From the NCBI RefSeq assembly GCF_003350405.1, contig NZ_QQAW01000001.1:248001-312000 (forward strand): 64,000 nt of DNA, read 5' to 3'. A model generated the notes under the pieces. The model made no database searches. It was not told where the DNA came from and saw only the letters and a list, made by a program, of their open reading frames with translations. Origin of the DNA: Gluconacetobacter liquefaciens. GTDB lineage: Bacteria > Pseudomonadota > Alphaproteobacteria > Acetobacterales > Acetobacteraceae. Below are positions 19,421 to 28,012 of the stretch, piece after piece; position 1 is the first letter of the stretch; the number at the start of each line of letters is the position of its first letter. Both the position numbers and the translations under genes were made by a program.

Positions 19421-20434
19421 ATGGAACCTTCGGAGAAGCGCCAATTCGGCCGGACCGGCCTGGACGTGACCGCCTTTGCCTTCGGCACCGCGCCGATCGG
19501 CAATTTTCTGCGTGAGATGGAGGAGGACGTGGCGGAGGGCATGATCCGCCATGCGTGGGATGCCGGCGTGCGCTTTTATGATACCGCGCCGATGTATGGG
19601 CATGGGCTGGCCGAGTTGCGGCTGGGCCATGCGCTGCGCTGGAAGGCGCGCGATGAATTCGTGCTGGCGTCGAAGGTCGGGCGGGTGCTGCATGCCGCGC
19701 GGCGGTCGGAGATCGACTTCGCGCCGTGGAGCAATGCCGCGCCCAACCGGATGGCCTTCGACTACAGCTATGACGGCACCATGCGGTCGTTCGAGGATTC
19801 GCTTCAGCGGCTGGGGCTGGAACGGATCGACATGATGTTCATCCATGACGTGGACCGCTTTACGCAGGGGGATGCGCAGCCCGAACTGTTCGCGCAGGCG
19901 ATGGACGGGTGCTGGCGGGCGCTGGAACGGTTGCGTGCCGAGGGCGTGGTGAAGGCCATCGGCGTGGGGGTGAATGAGTGGGAGGTCTGTCATCAGGCGC
20001 TGACGATGCGGGATTTCGACTGTTTCCTGCTGGCGGGGCGCTACACGCTGCTGGAGCAGGATGCGCTGGACGCGTTCCTGCCGCTGTGCGAGGCGCGGGG
20101 GGCGGCGGTGCTGGTCGGCGGGGGGTTCAATTCCGGCATTCTGGCGACCGGCGCGGTACCGGGGGCGAAATATAATTATGCGCCGGCCTCGCCCGCCATC
20201 ATGGAGCGGGTGGCACGGATCGAGGGCGTGTGCCGGGAGCATGACGTGCCGTTGCCGGCGGCGGCGCTCCAGTTCGTCGTGGCGCATCCGGCCATTCCGT
20301 CCTTCTGTGCCGGGACGCGGACCGTCGAGCAGCTTGAGCAGAACCTGCAATGGTTCAGCTATCCGATTCCGGCGGAATTCTGGGCCGACCTGAAGCGGCA
20401 TGGGCTGCTGCGGGAGAACGCGCCGACGCCGTGA
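19421..20434 (+). CDS. Aldo/keto reductase (L-fucose/pyridoxal dehydrogenase-like)
   Basis: 337 residues. The AKR tetrad is recognisable: Asp and Tyr in FYDTAPMYGHG, Lys in VLASKVGR and His in MMFIHDVD. The overall sequence resembles D-threo-aldose 1-dehydrogenase/L-fucose dehydrogenase and pyridoxal 4-dehydrogenase, which oxidise a hemiacetal to a lactone with NAD(P). The ATG at 19421 has AAGGA 9-10 bases upstream; a GTG at 19415 is the alternative. It lies between the MFS transporter and the ABC operon, consistent with oxidation of the imported sugar at C1 as an early step (inference). Confidence 0.85.
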   Translation: MEPSEKRQFGRTGLDVTAFAFGTAPIGNFLREMEEDVAEGMIRHAWDAGVRFYDTAPMYGHGLAELRLGHALRWKARDEFVLASKVGRVLHAARRSEIDFAPWSNAAPNRMAFDYSYDGTMRSFEDSLQRLGLERIDMMFIHDVDRFTQGDAQPELFAQAMDGCWRALERLRAEGVVKAIGVGVNEWEVCHQALTMRDFDCFLLAGRYTLLEQDALDAFLPLCEARGAAVLVGGGFNSGILATGAVPGAKYNYAPASPAIMERVARIEGVCREHDVPLPAAALQFVVAHPAIPSFCAGTRTVEQLEQNLQWFSYPIPAEFWADLKRHGLLRENAPTP

Positions 20435-20498
20435 CGGGCGGGGCCGGGACTTCACGCGGCTGTGCGATCGGGTGCGTTGATTTACGGCCGCATTTAGG

Positions 20499-20512
20499 TA
20501 ACTATCTAGTTC
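20499..20512 (+). promoter_or_regulatory. Operator copy B, TAACTA-TC-TAGTTC
   Basis: Imperfect 6-2-6 palindrome 82 bases upstream of the ABC substrate-binding protein start. Read on the opposite strand it matches copy C at 12 of 14 positions. The region around it is AT-rich, as expected for a promoter. Confidence 0.6.
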
Positions 20513-20594
20513 GATAATAAGAGCGCCGCATCGTCGTGAAAACCGGCCCCGAAGCCGACGACATGCAGAAGATGCAGGTGCCCCGGAGACAGAT

Positions 20595-21707
20595 ATGTCC
20601 TTCATCAAGCAATATATCGAGCAGCAGACGATCAATCGCCGCAACCTGCTTCTGCTCTCGGCCTACGGGTTGGGCGGCATGGCGGCGGCGGCCTCCTTCC
20701 GGCCCGGTTTCGCCCGCGCGGCGGGGCAGGACCCCAAGATCGCGTGGAGCTATCGCGACCGGACCAATCCGTACTGGAATTCGATCGTCTCGGGTGGCGA
20801 AGGCTTCGTGGAAAGCCTCGGCCTGCCCAAGAGCGCGCTGCTGAACCTGATCAATGGCGGGTCGAGCGAGAAATCCCTTTCCGATATCAAGGCGCTGCTC
20901 TCGCGCTATGGCAGTGGGGTGGCGCTGGCCGCCGACCCCAACGACATGCCCAACTGCCGGCCGGTGGTGGAGGCGGTGGTCGGTGCGGGGGCGTATGTCT
21001 CGACGATCTGGAACAAGACCGACGACCTGCATCCGTGGGATTTCGGCGACCATTATGTTTCGCACATGACATGGTCGGATGTCGGGCCCTCGGAACAGAC
21101 GGCGCGGATTCTGTTCGATGCCATGGGCGGCAAGGGCGGGGTGGTGCATCTGGGTGGCATCGCGTCGAACAATCCGGCGATCGAACGGCTGGCCGGGTTG
21201 AAGAATGCGCTGAAGAGTTACCCGAATGTCGAATTGCTGGCCGTGCAGGCCGCGGACTGGGATACCCAGAAGGCCAACCAGGTGATGTCCGGTTTTCTGA
21301 CCCGCTATGGCGACGCGATCAAGGGCGTGCATTGCGCCAGCGATACCATGGCCTATGGCGTGATCGAGGCGCTGCGGGCCGAAGGCATCGAGAACATGCC
21401 GGTGGTGTCGTATGACGGCAACCCGCAAGCGGTGGACCTGGTGGCGCAGGGCAAGATTCTGGCGACCGTGTTCACGAACCCTTACTGGGGCGGGGGCATT
21501 ACGGCGGCGCTGGCCTATTACGCGGCGACCGGTTTTTTCAAACCCTCTGCCGAACCCAAGGAACATCGGGAATTCTATGGGCCGACCGTGCTGATTACCA
21601 CCAAGGATGCCCGGGATTTCAAGGCGAAATACATCGACAGCAACCCGAAATATGACTGGAAGGATTTCTGGGGGCTGAGCAAGGGCCAGATCCAGTACCG
21701 GTCATAA
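20595..21707 (+). CDS. Sugar ABC transporter substrate-binding protein
   Basis: 370 residues, periplasmic binding protein of the ribose/xylose type (Peripla_BP_4 fold). The N-terminus has an Arg-Arg pair in TINRRNLLLLSAYGLGG followed by a hydrophobic stretch and an Ala-X-Ala-like site, suggesting export by Tat, or Sec with a twin-Arg-like leader. The mature part begins near QDPKIAWSYRDRTNPYWNS. PVVSYDGNPQAVDLVAQGKI is the usual last-lobe segment. It is the first gene of a complete importer operon under operator copy B. The ligand is unknown; sugars or polyols are typical for the family. Confidence 0.9.
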   Translation: MSFIKQYIEQQTINRRNLLLLSAYGLGGMAAAASFRPGFARAAGQDPKIAWSYRDRTNPYWNSIVSGGEGFVESLGLPKSALLNLINGGSSEKSLSDIKALLSRYGSGVALAADPNDMPNCRPVVEAVVGAGAYVSTIWNKTDDLHPWDFGDHYVSHMTWSDVGPSEQTARILFDAMGGKGGVVHLGGIASNNPAIERLAGLKNALKSYPNVELLAVQAADWDTQKANQVMSGFLTRYGDAIKGVHCASDTMAYGVIEALRAEGIENMPVVSYDGNPQAVDLVAQGKILATVFTNPYWGGGITAALAYYAATGFFKPSAEPKEHREFYGPTVLITTKDARDFKAKYIDSNPKYDWKDFWGLSKGQIQYRS

Positions 21708-21766
21708 GAGTCCCGGATTTTTCCCGGTTGTCCTGATGCGTCGTTTCCTGAAAACGAGATGCAACC

Positions 21767-22732
21767 ATGAAACATGGTCTTGTGATGGACAATATCAGAA
21801 AATGGGTGCCGTTTCTGGTGTTGCTGGTGCTTGTATTGTTCTTTGCGGCAGTGAATCCCCATTTCCTGTCGCTGCGGAATTTTGCCCGGATCGCCGTGTC
21901 GTCCTCGCCGGCGCTGATGGTGGCGGTGGGGGCGACCTTCGTCATCCTGATGGGCTCGATCGACCTGTCGATGGAAGGCACCGTGGCGGTGTGCGCGGTG
22001 GTCTTCGCCATGCTGCTGAACCGGCTGGGCGGGTCGCTGGCCCATATGGGGTGGTTGGCCATTCCGGGCGCGATGATTGCGGGGGGCGTGCTGGGGGCCG
22101 TCAATGGCCTGATCCATGTGCGGCTGCGGATTCCCTCGTTCATGGCCAGCCTGTCCATGGGGTTTGTCGGTGTCGGCCTGTCGCTGCTGATGACGGGGGG
22201 CAATCGTATCCTGATCGGCGACCCACTGTTCCGCTCGCTGCTGACCGTGCGGATCATGAGTTTTCCGCTGATGGCGTATGCGGCGCTGGGCGGGTTGCTG
22301 GTGGCCTGGTTCATTCAGGGCCGGACGACCATCGGCCGGAATTTCTATGCCATCGGCGGCGGGGAGGATCTGGCACGGGCATCGGGGCTGAATGTCGGCC
22401 GGGTGCGGGTGATCGGCTTTGTCCTCGCGGGTGTCTTCTTCGCGCTGGGGGCGGTCCTGGCGGTGGCGCGGCTGGGGATTGCGGAAACCGAGACCGGGAC
22501 CGGGTTCATGTTCCTCTCCATTACCTCGGTGGTGGTGGGGGGCACGGCGCTGGCCGGGGGATCGGGCGGTGTGTGGAACACGCTGGTCGGTGTGCTGATC
22601 GTGAATGTCATCGGCAACGGCATGGTGGTGGTGGGACTGCCTGACTACCTCCAGGACGGCGTGCTCGGGCTGCTCGTGATCACGGCGGTGTATCTGTCCA
22701 TGGATCGCCGCGGGCTCTCCTTCGCAAGGTAA
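21767..22732 (+). CDS. Sugar ABC transporter permease (RbsC-like)
   Basis: 321 residues with about 8-10 hydrophobic segments, in the BPD_transp_2 family. GATFVILMGSIDLSMEGTVAV near residue 55 and the EAA-type segment ARASGLNVGRVRVIGFVLAG near residue 205 are characteristic. An ATG at 21779 is an alternative start. Two permeases flank the ATPase gene, so the membrane part of this importer is probably a heterodimer. Confidence 0.9.
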   Translation: MKHGLVMDNIRKWVPFLVLLVLVLFFAAVNPHFLSLRNFARIAVSSSPALMVAVGATFVILMGSIDLSMEGTVAVCAVVFAMLLNRLGGSLAHMGWLAIPGAMIAGGVLGAVNGLIHVRLRIPSFMASLSMGFVGVGLSLLMTGGNRILIGDPLFRSLLTVRIMSFPLMAYAALGGLLVAWFIQGRTTIGRNFYAIGGGEDLARASGLNVGRVRVIGFVLAGVFFALGAVLAVARLGIAETETGTGFMFLSITSVVVGGTALAGGSGGVWNTLVGVLIVNVIGNGMVVVGLPDYLQDGVLGLLVITAVYLSMDRRGLSFAR

Positions 22733-22738
22733 TGTGCC

Positions 22739-24244
22739 ATGTTCGAATTGCGGAACGTCGAAAAGCGTTATCCGGGCGTCCATGTTCTCAAGGGGGTCGA
22801 TCTGGCGATCGCGCCCGGCGAGATCATCGGGCTGGTCGGCGAGAACGGGGCGGGGAAATCCACCCTGATGAAGATCATCTACGGCGCCGTGCAGCCGGAT
22901 GCCGGCAGCGTCCTGATCGACGGGGCGCCCGTCCATTTCCGCAGTCCGCGCGACGCGATGAAGATGGGCATCGGCATGGTGTACCAGGAGCAGTCGCTGA
23001 TTCCGAACCTGAGTGTGATGGAAAACATCTTTCTGGGGTTCGAGCAGCAGTTCGTGCATCTGGGCGTGATCCAGTGGCGCAGGATGGCGCAGGCGGCGCG
23101 GGTGCAGTTGCGCAAGGTGAAGCTGGATATCGACCCCGGCATGATCACCTCGCGCCTGACCTTCGCCCAGCGCCAGCTTGTGGAACTGGCGAAGGTGCTG
23201 GCGCTGGAGGAGCGCGTCGAGGGGCATCTGGTGATCCTGCTTGACGAGCCGACATCGGTGCTGTCGAAGGATGAAATCGACCTGCTGTTCGGCCTGGTGC
23301 GGGAATTGCGGCGGCGGGCCTCGTTCATCTTCGTGTCGCATCGGCTGGACGAGATCATCGCGCTGTCGGACCGCATCTATGTGCTGAAGGACGGCATCGT
23401 GGTCGATGTGCTCGCGGCGAAGGACGCGCGGGTGGAGACCATCCAGAAGAAGATGGTCGGGCGGGATATCGCGCTGGAATATTATCGCGAGAACCGGCAG
23501 GTGCCCTTCGATGCGGGCAGGGTGCTGCTGGAACTGGACCATGTCGTGCTGCCGGGCCGGCGCCATGAGGTTTCGCTGACGCTGCATGCGGGCGAGGTGC
23601 TGGCGCTGGTGGGTGTGGAAGGCGCCGGGCGCGAGGGAATCCTGCGCGCGATCTTCGGGTTGAAGGCGCCGGAAAGAGGCACGATCCGCATCCGGGGCGA
23701 GGCCATGCGGACCTTCAGCGCCTCGAACAGTGTCGCGCATGGTGTCGGGTATATTCCGCGCGAGCGGAAGATCGAAGGCATCGCCAGCGGCATGAATGTC
23801 TACGAGAACATGACGCTGTCGCAGATGGGGCGGTATTCCCGTGGCGGGGTGCTGGATATTCCCGCCGAGCGGGCGCTGGCGCGGGACTGGATCAAGCGGC
23901 TGTCGATCAAGGTGCCGTCGGAAGAATCCGACTGCGGAAACCTCTCGGGTGGCAACCAGCAGAAAGTGGTTCTGGCCAAGTGGCGCAGCGGTGGGTCGGA
24001 CATCATCCTGCTCGATCATCCGACGCGGGGCCTCGATATCGGCGCGAAGGAAGATGTCTACGACATGGTGCGGGACATGTCGGCCGACGGGGTCGGGGTC
24101 ATTCTGGTCGCGGATACATTGGAGGAGGCCATCGGCCTCAGTCACACCATTGCTGTCATCAAGGATGGAGAGATCAGGACATGGTTCAATTGTCAGCCGG
24201 GCGCAAAGCCTTCTCTCTACGACCTGATCCATCACATGGTATGA
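22739..24244 (+). CDS. Sugar ABC transporter ATPase, two nucleotide-binding domains (RbsA-like)
   Basis: 501 residues, two fused NBDs. NBD1 has a full Walker A (GENGAGKST, residues 34-42) and Walker B (VILLDEPTS, about 164-172), but its signature region is degenerate (LTFAQRQLVELAK). NBD2 has a degenerate Walker A (GVEGAGREG), a good signature (LSGGNQQKVVLAKW) and a Walker B with His in place of the catalytic Glu (ILLDHPTRGLDIG). One composite site should therefore be active and the other inactive. A degenerate second Walker A is normal in RbsA-type proteins; the His is not. It starts 6 bases after the first permease and overlaps the second by ATGA. Confidence 0.92.
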   Translation: MFELRNVEKRYPGVHVLKGVDLAIAPGEIIGLVGENGAGKSTLMKIIYGAVQPDAGSVLIDGAPVHFRSPRDAMKMGIGMVYQEQSLIPNLSVMENIFLGFEQQFVHLGVIQWRRMAQAARVQLRKVKLDIDPGMITSRLTFAQRQLVELAKVLALEERVEGHLVILLDEPTSVLSKDEIDLLFGLVRELRRRASFIFVSHRLDEIIALSDRIYVLKDGIVVDVLAAKDARVETIQKKMVGRDIALEYYRENRQVPFDAGRVLLELDHVVLPGRRHEVSLTLHAGEVLALVGVEGAGREGILRAIFGLKAPERGTIRIRGEAMRTFSASNSVAHGVGYIPRERKIEGIASGMNVYENMTLSQMGRYSRGGVLDIPAERALARDWIKRLSIKVPSEESDCGNLSGGNQQKVVLAKWRSGGSDIILLDHPTRGLDIGAKEDVYDMVRDMSADGVGVILVADTLEEAIGLSHTIAVIKDGEIRTWFNCQPGAKPSLYDLIHHMV

Positions 24245-25197
24245 CCGACCGGGTGGCGCTGGCCGAGCGGCTGCGGCGGCATTTTCCGTGGATCACGCTG
24301 ACCACCCTGACCATTCTGGTCGGCTTCACGGATGTGAATTTCCTGCGGCCGGACAATCTGCTGAACCTGGCGGCGGATATCGTGCCGCTGCTGATCATGG
24401 CCATCGGCATGACGCTGGTGATCTATATCGGCAGCATCGACCTGTCGTCGCAGTCGATCGCCAACATGGCGACGGTGCTGGCGACGATCGCGCTGCCTTC
24501 GGCGGGTGTCGGGGCCGGGGTGCTGGTGCTGGCCGTCGGGCTGGCGTTCGGTGCGGTGTCGGGGGTGGTGACCACGCGGCTGAAGGTGCCGTCCTTCATT
24601 TCCACGCTGGCCGTGGGAGGCATTGCGCTGTCGGTGGGGCAGTTTGCCTCCGGCCAGCAGGCGCTGCACATGGACGCCGGGCAGCGGCTTCATGCCTTCG
24701 GCTGGATGGTGGGGCGCACCGCCGGCATTCCGCATGAACTGGTCGTGGCGCTGCTGCTGGTGGTGGTGGCGTGGTTCATCCAGGGGCGGATGACGGCCGG
24801 GCGGACCTTCAAGGCGATCGGGGCCGGCGAGCCGGTGGCCGTGTCCTCGGGCATCCGGGTGGAACGCTACAAGATCCTGGCCTTTGCGCTGTCCGGCATG
24901 TTCGCGGCTGCTGCGGGGCTGGTCTTCTCGGTCAAGCTGTCGGGCGGGTCGCCTACGCTGGCGGAAGGGTTCCTGCTGCCGGCCATCGTCGCGGTGCTGG
25001 TGGGGGGCACGCCGCTGACCGGGGGCGTGGGCGGTGTGATCAATACCGTGATCGGCACCATGATCGTGGCGGTGATCCGGGCCAGCATGCTCTATCTGAA
25101 CATTCCCGCCATGGGGCAGCAGATTTTCTTCGGCCTCGTGCTGATCGTGGCGATCGCCACGACCATCGACCGCTCGAAAATGCGGATCGTCAAATAA
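24241..25197 (+). CDS. Sugar ABC transporter permease, second subunit
   Basis: 318 residues, RbsC-like. IAIGMTLVIYIGSIDLSSQS is the family's early helix motif, with AVSSGIRVERYKILAFALSG as the cytoplasmic coupling segment. The ATG at 24241 overlaps the ATPase stop; longer upstream frames lie inside the ATPase gene and are not real. It is clearly divergent in sequence from the first permease, supporting a heterodimeric channel. Confidence 0.9.
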   Translation: MTDRVALAERLRRHFPWITLTTLTILVGFTDVNFLRPDNLLNLAADIVPLLIMAIGMTLVIYIGSIDLSSQSIANMATVLATIALPSAGVGAGVLVLAVGLAFGAVSGVVTTRLKVPSFISTLAVGGIALSVGQFASGQQALHMDAGQRLHAFGWMVGRTAGIPHELVVALLLVVVAWFIQGRMTAGRTFKAIGAGEPVAVSSGIRVERYKILAFALSGMFAAAAGLVFSVKLSGGSPTLAEGFLLPAIVAVLVGGTPLTGGVGGVINTVIGTMIVAVIRASMLYLNIPAMGQQIFFGLVLIVAIATTIDRSKMRIVK

Positions 25198-25232
25198 TCG
25201 GATCGCCCTGGAAGCGATCCGGGAGAACGGAC

Positions 25233-26267
25233 ATGGACACTATGGAAGCGGCGGTGCTGATGGCACCGGGGCAGTTCGAAGTAACGCGCGTGCCGGTGCC
25301 TGCCGTCGGGCCGGACGATGTGCTGGTGCGGGTGGATCGCTGCGGCATCTGCGGGACGGATGTGCATATCTTCCAGGGCCATTATGCGGCGGACCGGCTG
25401 CCCTTTATTCCGGGGCATGAATTCACCGGCACGCTCGCGCGGCTCGGCGAGCGGGTCAGCGGGCTGGCGGTGGGCCAGCGGGTGGTGGCCGATATCAATA
25501 TCGGCTGCGGGCACTGCTATTTCTGCCGCCGGAACGAGATTCTGAACTGCGCGGAGATGCGACAGGTCGGCATTCATCGCGATGGCGCGTTTGCCGAATA
25601 TGTCGCGGTGCCGGCGCGACAGATCATTGTGGCGCCCGAGGACGTGGCGCCGGAGGTGCTGGCGCTGACCGAGCCGGTGGCCTGTGTCGTGCGGGCGGCG
25701 CGCAAGGCGGGGGCAGGGTTCGCGCAGTCGGTGGTGGTGCTGGGGGCCGGGCCGATCGGCAACCTGCATATCCAGATGATGCGCCTGGTCGGGGCGGCGC
25801 CGATCATTGCCGTCGAACTGTCGCCCGAGCGGGCGGAACTGGCGGCGCGTGGGGGGGCGGATGCGGTGGTGACCCAGCCTGAGCGGGCGCTGGAGGTGGT
25901 GCGCTCCATGACCGGGGGGCGCGGGGCGGATATCGTGATCGAGAGCATCGGCCTGCCCGCGCTCTATGCGCAGGCGTTCGAGATGATCCGGCCGGGGGGG
26001 CATGTGGCGGCGTTCGGCATTACCGGGCCGGACGATACGATCCCGCTGCGGCTGCTGGACGTGGTGCTGAAGGAAAACGCGATCAAGGGATCGGTGGCCG
26101 GCATGGGCGAGGACATGCACGATGCGCTGGCCCTGCTGACGCACGGGCGGTTTCAGGTGGAGCCCTTTACCGGCAGCGTCGTGCCGCTGCGTGCGATCCA
26201 GTCGGCGTTCGATACGTTGCGGGATCGGCCGGGGGTGTTGAAGGTGCAGATCAGTCCGGGGGGATAG
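25233..26267 (+). CDS. Zinc-dependent alcohol/polyol dehydrogenase (MDR family)
   Basis: 344 residues. Catalytic zinc ligands are Cys in DRCGICGTDVH, His-Glu in GHEFTG and Glu in LTEPVACV. The structural zinc cysteines lie in NIGCGHCYFCRRNEILNC. The NAD fold has VVLGAGPIGNLH. This is the sorbitol/threonine dehydrogenase branch. It follows the second permease by 35 bases and should be cotranscribed with the importer, so it probably oxidises a hydroxyl on the imported compound. The start at 25233 is followed by a second ATG at 25242. A run of hairpins follows the gene. Confidence 0.9.
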   Translation: MDTMEAAVLMAPGQFEVTRVPVPAVGPDDVLVRVDRCGICGTDVHIFQGHYAADRLPFIPGHEFTGTLARLGERVSGLAVGQRVVADINIGCGHCYFCRRNEILNCAEMRQVGIHRDGAFAEYVAVPARQIIVAPEDVAPEVLALTEPVACVVRAARKAGAGFAQSVVVLGAGPIGNLHIQMMRLVGAAPIIAVELSPERAELAARGGADAVVTQPERALEVVRSMTGGRGADIVIESIGLPALYAQAFEMIRPGGHVAAFGITGPDDTIPLRLLDVVLKENAIKGSVAGMGEDMHDALALLTHGRFQVEPFTGSVVPLRAIQSAFDTLRDRPGVLKVQISPGG

Positions 26268-26272
26268 TCTTC

Positions 26273-26294
26273 GTTCTTTTTTGAAAAAAAGAAC
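26273..26294 (+). terminator. GTTCTTTT..AAAAGAAC hairpin after the ABC/ADH operon
   Basis: Near-perfect inverted repeat made of GTTCTTTTTT and AAAAAAAGAAC, starting 5 bases after the dehydrogenase stop and followed by more A/T-rich sequence. A shorter relative with the same arms occurs at 36387-36404. It probably acts as a terminator or dispersed palindrome. Confidence 0.55.
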
Positions 26295-26392
26295 CAAAAA
26301 AATTTGATTCTTTCGGGAGTTTTTTGCTGGGGCGCGCGATGGCCCTGAGCGGATCGAAAGTTTTTTCTTCTTTTCGGGAGACAAAAGAAGAG

Positions 26393-26426
26393 AAGGGGGA
26401 GCGGATTAAGCACCGCTCCCCCTTTT
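26393..26426. terminator. Bidirectional terminator between ADH and CoA-transferase
   Basis: AAGGGGGAGCGG, an 8-base loop, then CCGCTCCCCCTT followed by TT. The arms are fully complementary and U-rich sequence follows on either strand, so it can end transcripts of both converging genes. A further TCTTCTTTT/AAAAGAAGA hairpin lies just before it (26366-26391). Confidence 0.75.
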
Positions 26427-26431
26427 GGTGT

Positions 26432-28012
26432 TCAGGCCGCCGCCCGACGGGGTGGGGTGACGTGGGGGTGGAACAGGCCGGCGTCCATGAGGCGCAGGGT
26501 GGGCGAGATCAGGAGCGGGGCCCGGGCCTGGTCGAGGATCTGGGTCTGGAGGTCGATGCCCGGTGCGATTTCGGTGACCATCAGGCCGTCGGGGGTGAGT
26601 TGCATGACGCAGCGTTCGGTAACGTAGAGGATTTCCTGTCCCTGGGCGATGGCGCGGGGGCCGGAGAAGGAGATCTGCTCTAGCTCATCGACGATTTTCG
26701 CGATCTTGCCTTCGCGCTCGATGATCAGGCGGCCATCGGCGATGGAGAATTTGGCGCCGGCGTTGAAATAGCCCGAGAAAATGATGCGCCGGGCGCGGGA
26801 CGTGATGTCCACGAAGCCGCCCGAGCCGGCGGTGACGTGGGGCTGGGCCGAGAGCTTGGAGACGTTGACCGAGCCGTTGGGGTGGATCTGGAGGAAGGAG
26901 AGCAGGGAGACGTCGAAGCCGCCGGCCTGGAAATAGGTGAACTGGTGCGGCGAGGCGACGAAGGCCTCGGCGTTGGCGGCGCAGCCGAACTTGAAGTCGA
27001 GCAGCGGGATGCCGCCGACGGCGCCCTGTTCGATCACCCAGGTGACGTCGCCGTGGCGGCCTTCCTCCAGCAGGATGCGCGGCACGTTGGCCGAGATGCC
27101 GAAGCCGATATTGACCGCCCAGCCGGGCCGCAATTCCCGCGCGACGCGCCGGGCCATGACCTTGGCGACGTTGAATTCGGGCAGGGCGAAGCTGTCGAGG
27201 GGCTTGAAGACCTCGCCCGAGATCGCCGGGTCGTATTGGGTGGCGGTGGTCTGGAGCTGGTCGGGTGTTTCGACGACGTAATCGACCAGGATGCCGGGTA
27301 CGCGCACGTCGTGGGGGCGCAGGGTGCCGGACTGGGCGACGCGGCGGACCTGGGCGATGACGATGCCGCCGTTATTATGGGCGGCGAGGGCGAGTTCCAT
27401 CGCGCCCAGATAGGCGCCTTCGTCCTCGAAGGTGAGGTTGCCGCGTTCGTCGCCGGTGGTGGCGCGGATGATGGCCACGGTGGGGCGGATGGCGGGGAAA
27501 TAGAGCCATTCCTCGCCCATGAAGTCGATCCTGCTGACGACGGGCTCGGCCTGGGCGGCCTCGTTCATCGCGCAGCCTTCCTGCGTGGGGTCGACGAAGG
27601 TGTCGAGGCCCACTTTCGTCATTACGCCCGGTCGTTTGGCGGCGCCTTCGCGCAGCATGTCGAAGATGATGCCGCTGGGCACGTTGTAGGCCGCGACCTC
27701 GTTGCGCCTGACCATCTGCCGGATGAGCGGCGGTTCGGCCGAGGAAGGGCCGGAGGGGTAGGAGCCGCCGATGATCCGGCTGATCATGCCCGGCTGGGCC
27801 AGGTGGTCCACGCCCCTGGTGCCGAACATGTCGCCGGCGGCGATGGGATGGATGGTCGTGAGGTTGCGCGGGGCGCCTTCGGTGCGGAAACGCGCGCCCA
27901 GGGCTGCGAGGATGGCGTCGGGGCAGCACAGGCCGCTCGATGAATTCACGGCGACGATGGCGCCATCTTCAACCAGCGATGCGACGTTCGTGGCCGTTCT
28001 GATTTTCGACAT
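26432..28012 (-). CDS. CoA-transferase, acetate/propionate CoA-transferase (YdiF) type
   Basis: 526 residues, family I CoA-transferase with both halves in one chain. The second half has TWVIEQGAVGGIP, where Glu 328 is the likely residue that carries the CoA ester. NIGFGISANVPRIL precedes it, and PHVTAGSGGFVDIT follows. Such enzymes activate an organic acid by swapping CoA from acetyl-CoA or another thioester. Operator copy C lies 25 bases upstream of its start. It converges on the ABC/ADH operon and is divergent from tetR. In the pathway it would supply the acyl-CoA for the dehydrogenase at 10555 (inference). Confidence 0.88.
   Translation of the reverse strand: MSKIRTATNVASLVEDGAIVAVNSSSGLCCPDAILAALGARFRTEGAPRNLTTIHPIAAGDMFGTRGVDHLAQPGMISRIIGGSYPSGPSSAEPPLIRQMVRRNEVAAYNVPSGIIFDMLREGAAKRPGVMTKVGLDTFVDPTQEGCAMNEAAQAEPVVSRIDFMGEEWLYFPAIRPTVAIIRATTGDERGNLTFEDEGAYLGAMELALAAHNNGGIVIAQVRRVAQSGTLRPHDVRVPGILVDYVVETPDQLQTTATQYDPAISGEVFKPLDSFALPEFNVAKVMARRVARELRPGWAVNIGFGISANVPRILLEEGRHGDVTWVIEQGAVGGIPLLDFKFGCAANAEAFVASPHQFTYFQAGGFDVSLLSFLQIHPNGSVNVSKLSAQPHVTAGSGGFVDITSRARRIIFSGYFNAGAKFSIADGRLIIEREGKIAKIVDELEQISFSGPRAIAQGQEILYVTERCVMQLTPDGLMVTEIAPGIDLQTQILDQARAPLLISPTLRLMDAGLFHPHVTPPRRAAA

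Noticed and set aside
21575-24235. 886-codon minus-strand open frame over the ABC importer genes
   Set aside because: Antisense to three genes with full ABC motifs; composition is that of a reverse-frame shadow.
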